A stretch of DNA of 64,000 bases from Virgibacillus sp. MSJ-26 (GTDB lineage Bacteria; Bacillota; Bacilli; Bacillales; Amphibacillaceae), in assembly GCF_018918075.1 (NCBI RefSeq), contig NZ_JAHLPW010000001.1:62001-126000 (forward strand), given 5' to 3'. Shown in pieces: positions 39,140 through 48,786 of this stretch. Position numbers and translations under genes: made by a program. The notes under the pieces are model-generated. The model saw only the letters and a list, made by a program, of their open reading frames with translations, did not search any database and was not told the origin of the DNA. The number at the start of each line of letters is the position of its first letter. Position 1 is the first letter of the stretch.

Positions 39140-42100
39140 TTGAAGTTAGTCAATACATCGGTCAAAAGACCTGTTGGTGTTATTATGATTGTCATTGCAA
39201 TTATCGCACTTGGAATTGTATCGTTTCGTAATCTAGTTGTCGATATTTTTCCGGAAATTGATTTACCTGTTGCAGTTGTAGCGACATCATATGGTGACGC
39301 CGCACCACAAGAAGTAGAAAATTTAATCAGTAAACCTATTGAGTCTTCTGTAAGTTCGGTGGAAGGTATTCAAACGGTTCAATCTCAGTCGCAATCAGGC
39401 TCCTCCTTAGTATTAATGATGTTTAATAATGGGACGGATCTTGACCAAGCCTTACTGGACGTACGGGAAAACGTAGACCAAGTGAAGGGTTTTTTGCCAG
39501 ATGACGCTGGTGACCCAAATATTATGCGTTTTAGCCCAGACCAACTCCCCGTCATGTGGGTTGGCTTAACGGGTGAGGATGCTGAACAGCTAACAAACGT
39601 AGCGGAAGATGAAATTGTTCCCTATTTTGAGCGGCAAGAAGGGGTAGCTTCTGTTAGCGTTGAGGGTGGTAAAGAACGAGAAATTCAAATTGTTTTAGAC
39701 GAGGCAAAACTACAGCAATATGGGCTTAATTCACAAGCAATTATGCAAGCTGTCAGTAATCAAAATAGTTCAGCCTCTGTCGGGACAGTTGATAAGGGAG
39801 ATAAAGATCTGCAACTCCGAGTATCGGGTGAATATGAGTCTGTCGACGATATAAAGAACACTGTACTCATGACCGAAGAAGGGGCGACTCTCCATGTTGA
39901 TGATGTTGCTGCAGTAAAAGATACATTTAAAAATTCAGATTCAGAGACATTAGTGAATGGCGAACCATCTATTGTTTTATCTATCATGAAAAAAACTGAT
40001 AATAATACAGTAGAAGTTGCTGATAATATTCGTGCTGCGATTGACGACCTTGAAGGTGATTTAGTAGATGGGGCACATTTAGATGTAGTCATTGACACGT
40101 CAGAATTTGTTCAAATGTCCATCGACTCAGTCATTAGTAATATTCTGATTGGGGGAGTCATCTCCGTCTTTATTTTACTCTTGTTTTTAAAGAGCGTCAG
40201 GGCAACACTTGTTATTGGACTATCAATCCCAATTGCGATTATCTCAACTTTTTCCTTAATGTATTTTACTGGAGAAACGCTGAACATTCTAACTCTCGGT
40301 GGATTAGCACTTGGACTCGGAATGATGGTCGATAGCTCCATTGTTATTTTGGAAAATATATTCTCCTATCGCCAAAGAGGCTATAGCTTATTTGAATCAG
40401 CGACTAAAGGAGCATCTGAACTTGCACCTGCCGTTATAGCGTCAACCACGACAACATTAGTTGTATTTTTACCAATTGTGTTCACACAAGGAATTGCGTC
40501 AGATTTATTTACACCACTTGCTTTAACGGTGTCATTTTCACTAATAGCTTCTCTTGTTGTAGCCATTACACTTGTTCCAATGCTTTCTTCAAAATTACTT
40601 GCAAATGCCATGGAAGATCATGGACGTCGTTACTGGTTTAATCGTGTGTTAGATCGTGTTAACAATGGTTACAGCCGTGTGCTGAAAGGTGTATTAAAAT
40701 TCCGTAAGACGACCGTGTTTGGAACATTGGTTCTTATTATTTTAAGTCTAGGGCTGATTCCATTTATCGGAGCGGAATTCATTCCAGAATCTGATCAAGG
40801 CCAGGTGGGCATAACGATTGAAACGGAACCTGGTACATCATATGCTTATACGGAAGATATTGTAGATCAAGTTAACGAAAAGCTTATACCTTATGAAGAT
40901 CAAATGGAAACCAACTTTGTGAGCATCGGTGGCGACGATATGGGTATGATGGGAGGAGGAGCAGCTTCATATACAATGCAGCTCATCCCAGCATCTGAAA
41001 GAGAGCAGTCAACCAATGATATCGTGCAAGCCATTGATGAAGATTTGAAAGATATTCCAGGCGCGGAAATAAAAGTTAACGCGATGGACACTGAGGTCAG
41101 TTTAGGTGATCCAATTCAAATTCAATTAAGCGGACCCGAACATGACGTATTACGCGAATTAGCAAGTGACGTTGTCGATGAAATTTCCCGCGTTGATGGG
41201 GTATACAATCCCGAGTCGTCAGCAGGAGATGGCACGCCACAACTTGATATTGTCATTGATAAAGATAAAGCTGCAACATACGGATTAACTCAGGATCAAA
41301 TCTTAGGGCAAATTCAACTGCAGTTTACAGGTCAGGTCATTTCTCAGTATCGTGAGGAAGGCCGAGAAATGGATATTTCTATGGTTTACCCTGAAGATGA
41401 ACGCAGCACTATAAGTGATTTGCAAGATATGAAAGTTCAAACACCGTCAGGAGCTGCGCTTGCTCTTGAAGAAGTAGCTGACTTGAAGGAAATGCAAGGT
41501 CCCGTTGCATTATCGCGTCAAAACCAACAGCCACAGTTGAACGTCACAAGTGAAGTTATGGATCGTGATTTAGGAAGTGTTATGAACGATATAGAAGATA
41601 CACTAGCATCAATGGATTTACCTGAAGGATATGCTTATGATTTTGGTGGGCAAGCAGAAGATATGGCAGAATCGTTTACAGACTTAACCATCGCCCTCAT
41701 CTTCTCAATTTTCTTAGTTTATGCTGTGATGGCTGTACAATTTGAGAATTTCTTATACCCATTCATTATCATGTTCTCATTGCCAGCAACAGTTATTGGT
41801 GTTCTATTAGGCCTATTTGTCATGGGTATACCGCTCAGTATTCCAGGCTTCATCGGGATCATTATGCTGGCGGGAATTGTCGTCAATAACTCTATTGTGC
41901 TCGTCGACTATATTAATATCTTGAGAAGACGTGGCATGGAACGATACGAAGCTATAATTGAAGCGGGTCGAAGTAGGTTAAGACCAATTTTAATGACGAC
42001 TTTAACAACGATCTTAGCCATGGTACCGTTAGGCCTAGCGCTCGGTGAAGGTGCAGAAATGCAACAACCATTAGCCGTCACCATTATTTTCGGATTAACC

Positions 42101-42211
42101 GTATCAAGTATTTTCACCCTATTGTTAATTCCGGTTGTTTATACATTATTTGACGACTTTACAGGGAAATTTACAAGAAAGAAAAGGAAGAAGAAAAAGA
42201 CAAAAGCTTAA
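39140..42211 (+). CDS. swrC: RND family efflux transporter (SwrC/AcrB-like)
   Basis: 1023-aa proton-driven exporter with 12 membrane helices and two large extracytoplasmic loops. TM1 is followed by VVDIFPEIDLPVAVV; TM4 carries the proton-relay Asp in GLGMMVDSSIVILEN; the second half repeats the pattern (GFIGIIMLAGIVVNNSIVLV). A TTG start at 39140 follows GGGGG. In B. subtilis, SwrC confers surfactin self-resistance; substrates here are unknown. Confidence 0.92.
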   Translation: MKLVNTSVKRPVGVIMIVIAIIALGIVSFRNLVVDIFPEIDLPVAVVATSYGDAAPQEVENLISKPIESSVSSVEGIQTVQSQSQSGSSLVLMMFNNGTDLDQALLDVRENVDQVKGFLPDDAGDPNIMRFSPDQLPVMWVGLTGEDAEQLTNVAEDEIVPYFERQEGVASVSVEGGKEREIQIVLDEAKLQQYGLNSQAIMQAVSNQNSSASVGTVDKGDKDLQLRVSGEYESVDDIKNTVLMTEEGATLHVDDVAAVKDTFKNSDSETLVNGEPSIVLSIMKKTDNNTVEVADNIRAAIDDLEGDLVDGAHLDVVIDTSEFVQMSIDSVISNILIGGVISVFILLLFLKSVRATLVIGLSIPIAIISTFSLMYFTGETLNILTLGGLALGLGMMVDSSIVILENIFSYRQRGYSLFESATKGASELAPAVIASTTTTLVVFLPIVFTQGIASDLFTPLALTVSFSLIASLVVAITLVPMLSSKLLANAMEDHGRRYWFNRVLDRVNNGYSRVLKGVLKFRKTTVFGTLVLIILSLGLIPFIGAEFIPESDQGQVGITIETEPGTSYAYTEDIVDQVNEKLIPYEDQMETNFVSIGGDDMGMMGGGAASYTMQLIPASEREQSTNDIVQAIDEDLKDIPGAEIKVNAMDTEVSLGDPIQIQLSGPEHDVLRELASDVVDEISRVDGVYNPESSAGDGTPQLDIVIDKDKAATYGLTQDQILGQIQLQFTGQVISQYREEGREMDISMVYPEDERSTISDLQDMKVQTPSGAALALEEVADLKEMQGPVALSRQNQQPQLNVTSEVMDRDLGSVMNDIEDTLASMDLPEGYAYDFGGQAEDMAESFTDLTIALIFSIFLVYAVMAVQFENFLYPFIIMFSLPATVIGVLLGLFVMGIPLSIPGFIGIIMLAGIVVNNSIVLVDYINILRRRGMERYEAIIEAGRSRLRPILMTTLTTILAMVPLGLALGEGAEMQQPLAVTIIFGLTVSSIFTLLLIPVVYTLFDDFTGKFTRKKRKKKKTKA

Positions 42212-42237
42212 ACATCAAACCGTCACCAAGATGATTG

Positions 42238-42281
42238 AGCCCCAGTTAGTGGACTATTAAAAGTTACTGACTGGGGCTTTT
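42238..42281 (+). terminator. Intrinsic terminator of the efflux operon
   Basis: AGCCCCAGT pairs with ACTGGGGCT, with further imperfect pairing inside, followed by TTTT. Confidence 0.85.
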
Positions 42282-42318
42282 ATGTATTTGATTGTGCGGG
42301 ATGGGCTAGTGTTAATCT

Positions 42319-42430
42319 ATTGGACATGTTTTAAGTTAGTTTCGTGTTTAATGTCCAATAGGAGCGTTCAATTGGACATGGCTTCAGCAATTCCCGCCTT
42401 TCATGTCCAATAGTACAGTTCAATTGGATT
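42319..42430. repeat. Array of 52-nt units with internal dyads
   Basis: ATTGGA begins at 42319, 42371 and 42423, exactly 52 nt apart. The first two units each have ATTGGACAT ... ATGTCCAAT arms (42319/42351 and 42371/42403) separated by about 23 nt, so each can form a hairpin. It lies between the efflux terminator and gnd. Not a terminator, as no T run follows. Confidence 0.8.
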
Positions 42431-42595
42431 GGAGCAATTATAAATCTTAATCTCATGCTCTAAGCCCTCCCATTTTCAATCATTGTATTTGTGAATGAGC
42501 GTACAATAGTGGTATATTTACAAATGAAGAATGAATTTAAATGTTACATTCGTGTATTATATGAAATGAATGCTAAAGTGAAAGGACGAAAATAA

Positions 42596-44008
42596 ATGAC
42601 AAAACAACAAGTTGGCGTCATCGGACTTGCAGTAATGGGAAAAAACTTAGCCTTTAACATTGAATCACGTGGTTACACCGTTTCGGTCTATAACCGCTCT
42701 TCTGAGAAAACAGAGCAAATGCTTAAAGAATCAGATGATAAAAATATAGTGGCAACGTACAGTATTGAGGAGTTTGTGAATTCACTTGAAAAACCGCGAA
42801 AAATCCTCCTCATGGTTCAAGCGGGGCCAGCGACTGATGGGGTAATTAAATCGCTTCTCCCACACTTAGATAAAGATGATATTTTAATTGATGGAGGCAA
42901 TACCAACTTCAGAGATACTCAGCGTCGTAGTGAGGAACTCGAAGCAAAAGGAATTAATTTTATCGGTACAGGTGTTTCCGGTGGAGAAGAAGGTGCGTTA
43001 ACAGGACCTTCGATGATGCCTGGTGGACCGAAAGAAGCACATGATTTGGTGCGACCGATGCTTGAGGCAATCTCTGCAAAAGTTGATGGTGAGCCGTGTA
43101 CCACTTATATTGGACCAGACGGAGCAGGACATTACGTGAAAATGGTTCATAACGGTATTGAATACGGTGATATGCAGCTTATTTCTGAAGCCTATTTTAT
43201 TTTAAAACATGTGCTAGGGCTAGACGCGAATGAACTTCATGAAGTCTTCAAAGAATGGAATGAAGGTGAACTTGATAGCTATCTCATCGAAATCACGGCA
43301 GATATTTTCTCCAAAACCGATGAAGAAACCGGTAACCCCATTGTCGATGTGATCCTTGATACGGCTGGCCAAAAAGGAACTGGAAAATGGACAAGCCAAA
43401 GTGCGCTTGATCTCGGTATACCTCTGCCAATTATTACAGAGTCTGTTTTCGCGCGTTTCATTTCAGCGATGAAAGAAGAACGTGTCAATGCAAGTAAAGT
43501 TCTGTCAGGACCTGAAGTCAAGGTGCATGAAGGGGATAAAAAGGAATTAATAGAAGCGGTTAGAAAAGCACTTTACATGAGTAAAATTTGTTCGTATGCT
43601 CAAGGGTTTGCTCAGTTGAGAGCGGCGTCTGAAGAATTTAATTGGGACCTGCAGTACGGTGACATTGCGATGATTTTCCGAGGCGGCTGTATTATCCGCG
43701 CTGCTTTCTTGCAAAAAATTAAAGATGCTTATGATCGTGATAAGCAATTACCGAACTTATTATTAGATCCATACTTTAAAGATATCGTTGAAAATTATCA
43801 GTCTGATTTAAGAAAAGTTCTTTCAGTTGCTATTGAAAATGGAATTGCGGTGCCAGGCTTGTCTGCGGCGCTGTCTTATTATGACAGTTATCGTTCAGAG
43901 AGACTTCCGGCTAATCTATTGCAGGCCCAACGCGATTATTTTGGTGCACATACGTATGAACGTGTTGATAAAGAAGGTCACTTCCATACAGAATGGTTAA
44001 AAGCGTAG
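42596..44008 (+). CDS. gnd: 6-phosphogluconate dehydrogenase, decarboxylating
   Basis: Oxidises 6-phosphogluconate to ribulose 5-phosphate, producing NADPH and CO2. Rossmann motif [18 protein letters not shown] with the NADP-type NRSSEKT segment, substrate signature [11 protein letters not shown] and catalytic [17 protein letters not shown] are intact. 470 aa, normal. Faces zwf across a repeat and terminator; together they form the oxidative pentose phosphate branch. Confidence 0.96.
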   Translation: MTKQQVGVIGLAVMGKNLAFNIESRGYTVSVYNRSSEKTEQMLKESDDKNIVATYSIEEFVNSLEKPRKILLMVQAGPATDGVIKSLLPHLDKDDILIDGGNTNFRDTQRRSEELEAKGINFIGTGVSGGEEGALTGPSMMPGGPKEAHDLVRPMLEAISAKVDGEPCTTYIGPDGAGHYVKMVHNGIEYGDMQLISEAYFILKHVLGLDANELHEVFKEWNEGELDSYLIEITADIFSKTDEETGNPIVDVILDTAGQKGTGKWTSQSALDLGIPLPIITESVFARFISAMKEERVNASKVLSGPEVKVHEGDKKELIEAVRKALYMSKICSYAQGFAQLRAASEEFNWDLQYGDIAMIFRGGCIIRAAFLQKIKDAYDRDKQLPNLLLDPYFKDIVENYQSDLRKVLSVAIENGIAVPGLSAALSYYDSYRSERLPANLLQAQRDYFGAHTYERVDKEGHFHTEWLKA

Positions 44009-44015
44009 GGTTAGT

Positions 44016-44260
44016 CGCCACACCGCTCGCTGCGGAAAAATACTACGCTTTCCGTGGATGGCTAATGAGCCCCGGGCCAAAAGGATGTTGGTTATGAAGG
44101 CGCCCTCACAGGACGTCGCGGTTTTAGCCTTCCATCATTTATAACGCATTTCGGGGGTGCGTTTGGCCTTACCTCCCACAAAGGTATTCGGTGGGACGAA
44201 GCTTGCTGCAGTCCAAGGAGTCTCCGTATTTTTTCTTCCGCTAAGGTATATGTGTTGTCT
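44016..44260. repeat. Large dispersed intergenic repeat, copy 1
   Basis: GCGGAAAAATACTACGCTTT, GGATGTTGGTTATGAAGGCG, ACAGGACGTCGCG and GCCTTCCATCATTTAT match, in reverse complement, the block at 55895-56150. A degenerate copy lies at 61125-61265 and an end fragment at 51130-51165. The element is non-coding with many short dyads and occupies the gnd-zwf gap. Confidence 0.85.
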
Positions 44261-44282
44261 GATAGAATAATACTAAAAAAAT

Positions 44283-44340
44283 ATCCGAGCAATAATTCGA
44301 ATCTCTTTTAAAAGGATTTTAATTATTGTTCGGATTTTTT
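44283..44340. terminator. Terminator between convergent gnd and zwf
   Basis: ATCCGAGCAATAATT pairs with AATTATTGTTCGGAT; T-rich DNA follows on the plus strand and A-rich DNA precedes it, so it may serve both genes. Confidence 0.85.
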
Positions 44341-44389
44341 CATTTTACATATTAATTACGCCAATTATTACTTTCATTGTTAGCCAGAG

Positions 44390-45871
44390 TTAATCCCTAA
44401 TTTGCCACCAGTGAAAACCATCTTTTTCGAGTAATTCATCGGCAGCTTTTGGTCCCATTGAGCCGGATTCGTAGTTAGGGAAGTCAGGTTGTCTGTTTTC
44501 CCATATTTTTAAAACACGATCAATATAGCGCCATGTTAAGGCTACTTCATCCCAGTGGGTAAAATTAGTGGCGTCTCCTAGCATACAATCAAGAATTAAC
44601 TTTTCATAAGCTTCTGGGGTATTCATGCCGTCAACGCCCGCGCTATTATATGAAAGCTTAACCGGTTCAGCTTGGGAGCCGACGCCAGTTTTTTTGGCAT
44701 TTAAATAGAGTGTAATCCCTTCATCTGGGTGGATATTAATATAAAGCAAATTCGGATGTCGATCATCTTCATGTTTATAATAAAGATTCATTGGAATATC
44801 TTTAAATTCAATAACAAGTTTCGTTGCTTTTGTGGCCATACGCTTGCCTGTCCTAAAATAAAAAGGAACGCCAGCCCAGCGGTAGTTATCAATCATGACT
44901 TTTCCAGCGACATATGTTTCTGTATTTGAATCGTTTAACTCATAGGCTTCGTCACGATAGGCCGGAACTGTTTTATCGTTAATATGCCCACCACCATACT
45001 GTCCGCGCACGAAAAAGTCATCAACCTCGTCTTCCTCAATAAGTCTTAATGCGCGCAGCACCTTCACTTTTTCCGAACGAATCTCATCAGGTGTCAAGTT
45101 AATAGGGGGCTCCATAGCGAGAAGGGCAATCATCTGAAGCATGTGGTTCTGCGCCATATCCCGCGTTGCTCCTGAAACGTCATAGTACCTCGCCCGTTCT
45201 TCAACCCCAATCGATTCGCTTGATGTGACTTGAATATTGGCGATGAAACGATTATTCCATAAATGTTCAAAAATACCATTGGCAAAACGAATGACTTCAA
45301 TATTTTGAACCATTTCTTTACCTAAATAGTGATCAATCCGGTAAATTTGGTCTTCATTAAAAGCAGCCCGAATCTCGTCATTAAGTATTTGCGCTGATTC
45401 TAAATCATGGCCAAATGGTTTTTCAATAACAAGGCGTGTCCAACCGGGGCTATCTTTCAACCCATTATTTGCCAAATTATTAGCAATAACCCCAAAAAAT
45501 TGAGGTGCCATAGCAAGATAGAACATTCGATTTCCTTCTGTTTGATAGCGTTTCTCAAGATCGACAACTAACTGGTTTAATTCTTGATACGAACCAGAAT
45601 CAGTCACGTCAAGGGATTGATAATAAAAGTTCGCTGTGAAATGACTTAAATCTTGTTCTGGTGAATAAGATTCTTTTACAGAATGTTCCACCGTATCACG
45701 AAATTCATCATTAGACCAAGGTCTACGTCCGATTCCAACGACTGCAAAATCCCCGCACATTTTCCGGTGTTGGCATAAATGAAAAATCGATGGAAATAAT
45801 TTTCGTTTAGCCAGGTCACCTGTTGCTCCAAATATGATAATAAGCGCTTTAGGTCTCTTAGAATTTTCCAA
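44390..45871 (-). CDS. zwf: Glucose-6-phosphate 1-dehydrogenase
   Basis: First enzyme of the oxidative pentose phosphate pathway, 493 aa. NADP-binding motif FGATGDLAKRKLFPS near the N-terminus and the active-site RIDHYLGKEMVQN are present. Read on the minus strand from ATG at 45871, preceded by GAGGGGCTTT. Convergent with gnd, unlike a simple shared operon. Confidence 0.96.
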   Translation of the reverse strand: MENSKRPKALIIIFGATGDLAKRKLFPSIFHLCQHRKMCGDFAVVGIGRRPWSNDEFRDTVEHSVKESYSPEQDLSHFTANFYYQSLDVTDSGSYQELNQLVVDLEKRYQTEGNRMFYLAMAPQFFGVIANNLANNGLKDSPGWTRLVIEKPFGHDLESAQILNDEIRAAFNEDQIYRIDHYLGKEMVQNIEVIRFANGIFEHLWNNRFIANIQVTSSESIGVEERARYYDVSGATRDMAQNHMLQMIALLAMEPPINLTPDEIRSEKVKVLRALRLIEEDEVDDFFVRGQYGGGHINDKTVPAYRDEAYELNDSNTETYVAGKVMIDNYRWAGVPFYFRTGKRMATKATKLVIEFKDIPMNLYYKHEDDRHPNLLYINIHPDEGITLYLNAKKTGVGSQAEPVKLSYNSAGVDGMNTPEAYEKLILDCMLGDATNFTHWDEVALTWRYIDRVLKIWENRQPDFPNYESGSMGPKAADELLEKDGFHWWQIRD

Positions 45872-46085
45872 TTTAAAGCCCCTCTATTCGTAGATTTTAA
45901 TACTCCAAACATCATTTTAAGGTTTAAAAAGGTTGAATTCAACTATACTGGCTAAAAAGTTCATATACATTATGTTCTAAAAATTATGTCTATTTATAGA
46001 ATAAGGTTATACTTAGTTTCTAAAAATAGATAAAATAGGTGAGAATTTTATCTCTACATCAAGATAATAGGTTATCTTAATTAAA

Positions 46086-46115
46086 TAAAGTGCCCTACGA
46101 TTGTAGAGCACTTAT
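46086..46115 (-). terminator. Possible terminator of the upstream minus-strand gene
   Basis: AAGTGC..TAC pairs with GTA..GCACTT with a small internal loop. On the minus strand it is followed by TTTATTTAATT. It lies between the four-helix protein gene and zwf. Confidence 0.5.
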
Positions 46116-46146
46116 ATTATGTAGTCAATTTTCAGTTATCTGAGAA

Positions 46147-46563
46147 TTATTGCGGTAACATCGAGAAAAAAGCAACAGTTGAAATGATTGGCATTGAAAA
46201 CATCAATGATATGCCAATCAACGTAAATGTCGTCATCATTTCTTTCATATCTGCTGGCACATCGACTAATCGCTGTAAGAAGATAAAAACGACACCAAAT
46301 AAAGTAATAGCTACAATAATAATAGCTGGAACAAGCATATCATTTATTGTTTCTGCTGGTGCCATATTCACGAAGCCGAATACGACTAAAATAATAGGAA
46401 TGATTTCACTTATAAACACCCATATGAAAAATTTCTGCTGTATAGAGAATCTTTCTTCAGGATTTTCCTTCAGTCGGTCCATTGATATTTTAAAAATAAT
46501 AGCAATGGGCAACACGGAAAGCGCCACAGCTGCTGCAAAAAAATGCATACTCAAAATCATCAC
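46147..46563 (-). CDS. Four-helix membrane protein resembling a duplicated ATP synthase c subunit
   Basis: 138 aa with four predicted membrane helices arranged as two hairpins joined by a polar loop. The first hairpin has NPEERFSIQQKFFIWVFISE followed by IIPIILVVFGF, which aligns by eye with subunit c (RQPE...[20 protein letters not shown]), including Glu and Pro. The second has VPADMKEMMTTFTLIGISLM then FSMP in place of the carboxylate. Single carboxylate per four helices is the V-type layout. No operon partner. Ribosome site GGAGGTG. Function unknown; the resemblance is inference. Confidence 0.65.
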   Translation of the reverse strand: MMILSMHFFAAAVALSVLPIAIIFKISMDRLKENPEERFSIQQKFFIWVFISEIIPIILVVFGFVNMAPAETINDMLVPAIIIVAITLFGVVFIFLQRLVDVPADMKEMMTTFTLIGISLMFSMPIISTVAFFSMLPQ

Positions 46564-46708
46564 CTCCGTTTAACATAGAGTAAAAAAGTATATTGTTCAT
46601 AGTTTATCATAAAACTAAGACCTGTAGTATCTATTGTCAATTTCCTACAAAATTCGCTATAATATGAGTTAGTCTGTAGTTGGTGTGAGGTATGATTAGG
46701 AGAATAAA

Positions 46709-47794
46709 ATGTATAATTATATGGATTTAGCTATCGCTTTTTTTATATCATTAATTTCTGCGTTTTTATTAACATATCCAGTGAAAAAAATTGCGCTCAA
46801 GTTTAAAGTGGTTGATTTTCCAAACTACCGTAAAATACATAAAAAAGTTACACCTCGACTTGGGGGTCTAAGCATATTTTTAGGTGCTTTACTAGGTGTA
46901 CTTTATTTACATCCCCATCACGAACATTTACCAGGTATTTTCATGGGAGCATTAGCCATTATCGTCACCGGTGTGTTGGATGATCGTTACACCATCCGCC
47001 CTGTTATTAAACTTAGTGGACAGCTCATCGCCGCGTCATTTCTAATTTCCTCAGGATTGATCATTGAACGGGTCACGCTTCCTTTTATTGGGATGGTGGA
47101 TCTTGGTTTTTTTAGTGTTTTGATTACGGTGTTATGGGTTGTTGGAATTGCGAACGCGATTAATTTAATCGATGGACTTGACGGGTTAGCGACAGGCGTC
47201 ACAACCATTGCTCTTATCTGTATGTTTGTCATGGCTTTAATAGACGTGAGAACTATTGCTGCAGCCCTTTCCATAGTGTTAATCGGGGCAAATATTGGCT
47301 TTCTATATCACAATTTTCATCCTGCAAAAATATATATGGGGGATACCGGATCGAATTTTTTAGGGTATATGATAGCTGTCGTTTCGATGCTCGGTCTATT
47401 TAAAAATATTGCCCTGTTCAGTTTCATCATCCCAATTATTATTTTAGCCATTCCTATTTTTGATACACTTTTCGCCATTATTCGACGTGCTTATAATAAG
47501 GAAAGTATTATGCAACCAGACCGCAAACATATTCACTATCAGTTGCTTGATGTTGGATACAGCCACCGTCAAACAGTCCTAATCATTTATGCGTTCAGTG
47601 CATTGTTCGGTTTAATGGCGATTTTATTCTCAGAAGCATCACTCCAGGTGTCAATTCTCATCGCTGTTTTTATTTTATTACTACTTCATTTATTTGCTGA
47701 AATGGCAGGGTTAGTATTCAATGGCAAACGCCCCGTGCTGGACTTATTTGCTCGTATCTTCAGACGTGCGAAACGGGAGAAAGATGAAGAGTAA
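46709..47794 (+). CDS. tagO: Undecaprenyl-phosphate GlcNAc-1-phosphate transferase (TagO/WecA)
   Basis: Polytopic membrane enzyme that begins wall teichoic acid and related polymer synthesis by loading GlcNAc-1-P on the lipid carrier. The 361-aa protein has the Mg-binding GVLDDRYTIRP, NAINLIDGLDGLATG, YMGDTGSNFLGY and the C-terminal HIHYQLLDVGYSHRQ motif. AGGAGA ribosome site. Works upstream of MnaA product use at 0.4-1.5 kb. Confidence 0.94.
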   Translation: MYNYMDLAIAFFISLISAFLLTYPVKKIALKFKVVDFPNYRKIHKKVTPRLGGLSIFLGALLGVLYLHPHHEHLPGIFMGALAIIVTGVLDDRYTIRPVIKLSGQLIAASFLISSGLIIERVTLPFIGMVDLGFFSVLITVLWVVGIANAINLIDGLDGLATGVTTIALICMFVMALIDVRTIAAALSIVLIGANIGFLYHNFHPAKIYMGDTGSNFLGYMIAVVSMLGLFKNIALFSFIIPIIILAIPIFDTLFAIIRRAYNKESIMQPDRKHIHYQLLDVGYSHRQTVLIIYAFSALFGLMAILFSEASLQVSILIAVFILLLLHLFAEMAGLVFNGKRPVLDLFARIFRRAKREKDEE

Positions 47795-47828
47795 AATGCT
47801 TATATATAACGGTTATTCAGATTAGAGG

Positions 47829-47857
47829 CAGGGTGACAAATGTTACTCTGTTTTTTG
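47829..47857 (+). terminator. Intrinsic terminator of tagO
   Basis: CAGGGTGAC pairs with GTTACTCTG around AAAT, followed by six T. Confidence 0.85.
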
Positions 47858-47889
47858 TTGTGGAAAGAGCGCGATTAAAGTAGAAAGGA

Positions 47890-48040
47890 GCTGGTCGAGC
47901 GGGAACACAGCCCGCTCGTGCGGGTTCGGCTTAGGTCGAGCGGTAATTGCTCCCACTCGCGCGGCCGGCTCTCCCGCTCGGTCCGAAATTGTTCTCGCTC
48001 GGTCGGTAGGTCCGCTCACTCGGTCCAAAATCTCACCGTC
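47890..48040. repeat. GC-rich array of about 21-nt units
   Basis: Words like C(G/A)CTCGGTCC or C(G/A)CTCG(T/C)GCGG begin at 47913, 47954, 47975, 47996 and 48017, spaced 41 then 21, 21, 21 nt. The block is far richer in G+C than its surroundings. Related units occur at 57190-57345, and a 42-nt version at 50771-51070; together they bracket and interrupt the nos cluster. Confidence 0.7.
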
Positions 48041-48146
48041 AATCCCCTTCAATCCAGGTATTCCCCACGCTCAAAGTATCAATGTTCATAAGGTCACAAA
48101 TTAGTCTATTTCTATCCAACGTTCTGTAACAAATATCCCTATTTTA

Positions 48147-48189
48147 AGTGATGTTAATCACACGTGCTCACTTTATATTTTCGTATCCT
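48147..48189 (+). promoter_or_regulatory. Fnr-type site and -10 of the nos operon
   Basis: AGTGA-TGTTAA-TCACA (48147-48162) matches the Bacillus Fnr box TGTGA-N6-TCACA at all but the first position. A -10 TATCCT lies at 48184-48189, placing the palindrome centre near -41.5, the class II activation geometry. This predicts induction of N2O respiration under oxygen limitation. Confidence 0.7.
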
Positions 48190-48279
48190 TTAAATGTAAC
48201 ATTCAATCGAGGACTTATTATCTTTGATTGATCCACTGCATTTATTTATAAAATTCAATGATAGAGGAGGGTGGAATTT

Positions 48280-48771
48280 ATGAAGATGAACGGTCTTATA
48301 TTCGTGTTAGGATTTTTGCTCGCTTTTGGAGCGGGTTATCTATTGTTAGGTAATAGTGGTGGAGAAGAAACCCAAGATGCTCCAGCACCTCAAGCAACTG
48401 AAAATTCAAGCCCAGAAGCAAGTGACTCAGAAGCTACAGATGACTCAAACTCAAACGCAGATCAAGAAGAAGCTGACACATCAACAGAAGCTGATGTGAC
48501 ACTAGATGCCGACACCGAAGCATTGTCTAGAAATAACTGTCTATCATGTCATGCGGTTGAAGCGGCTGGCCTTGACGGGGGGACAACAGGTCCTGATTTA
48601 TCAAATGCTTATGAAGAAGTTGAAGGAAAGCACGGTAAACCAATTGATGAATTCTTACAAGAGCCGACGTCAGCCGTCATGTCCACTGTGATCGAGGACA
48701 ATCCATTGGACGATGCTGAGCGGGAAAAAATCGTGGAACTATTAAAAGAAGTTTCAGAACTAAATGACTAA
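48280..48771 (+). CDS. Membrane-anchored cytochrome c (NosC-like)
   Basis: 163 aa: N-terminal membrane helix (GLIFVLGFLLAFGAGYLLLG), an acidic Ser/Glu/Asp linker (about 25-80), then a monohaem domain with NNCLSCHAVE (CxxCH) and a distal Met in SAVMSTVI. ATG 48280 follows GAGGAGGGTGG. Immediately upstream of nosZ, it probably donates electrons to the reductase from the quinol pool or a c-type chain. Confidence 0.88.
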   Translation: MKMNGLIFVLGFLLAFGAGYLLLGNSGGEETQDAPAPQATENSSPEASDSEATDDSNSNADQEEADTSTEADVTLDADTEALSRNNCLSCHAVEAAGLDGGTTGPDLSNAYEEVEGKHGKPIDEFLQEPTSAVMSTVIEDNPLDDAEREKIVELLKEVSELND

Positions 48772-48786
48772 CAGGAGGTGACGAGA

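Noticed and set aside
42319-42430. Second terminator of the RND operon
   Set aside because: Stems are strong but separated by about 23-nt loops and lack T runs; the 52-nt periodicity marks a repeat array instead.
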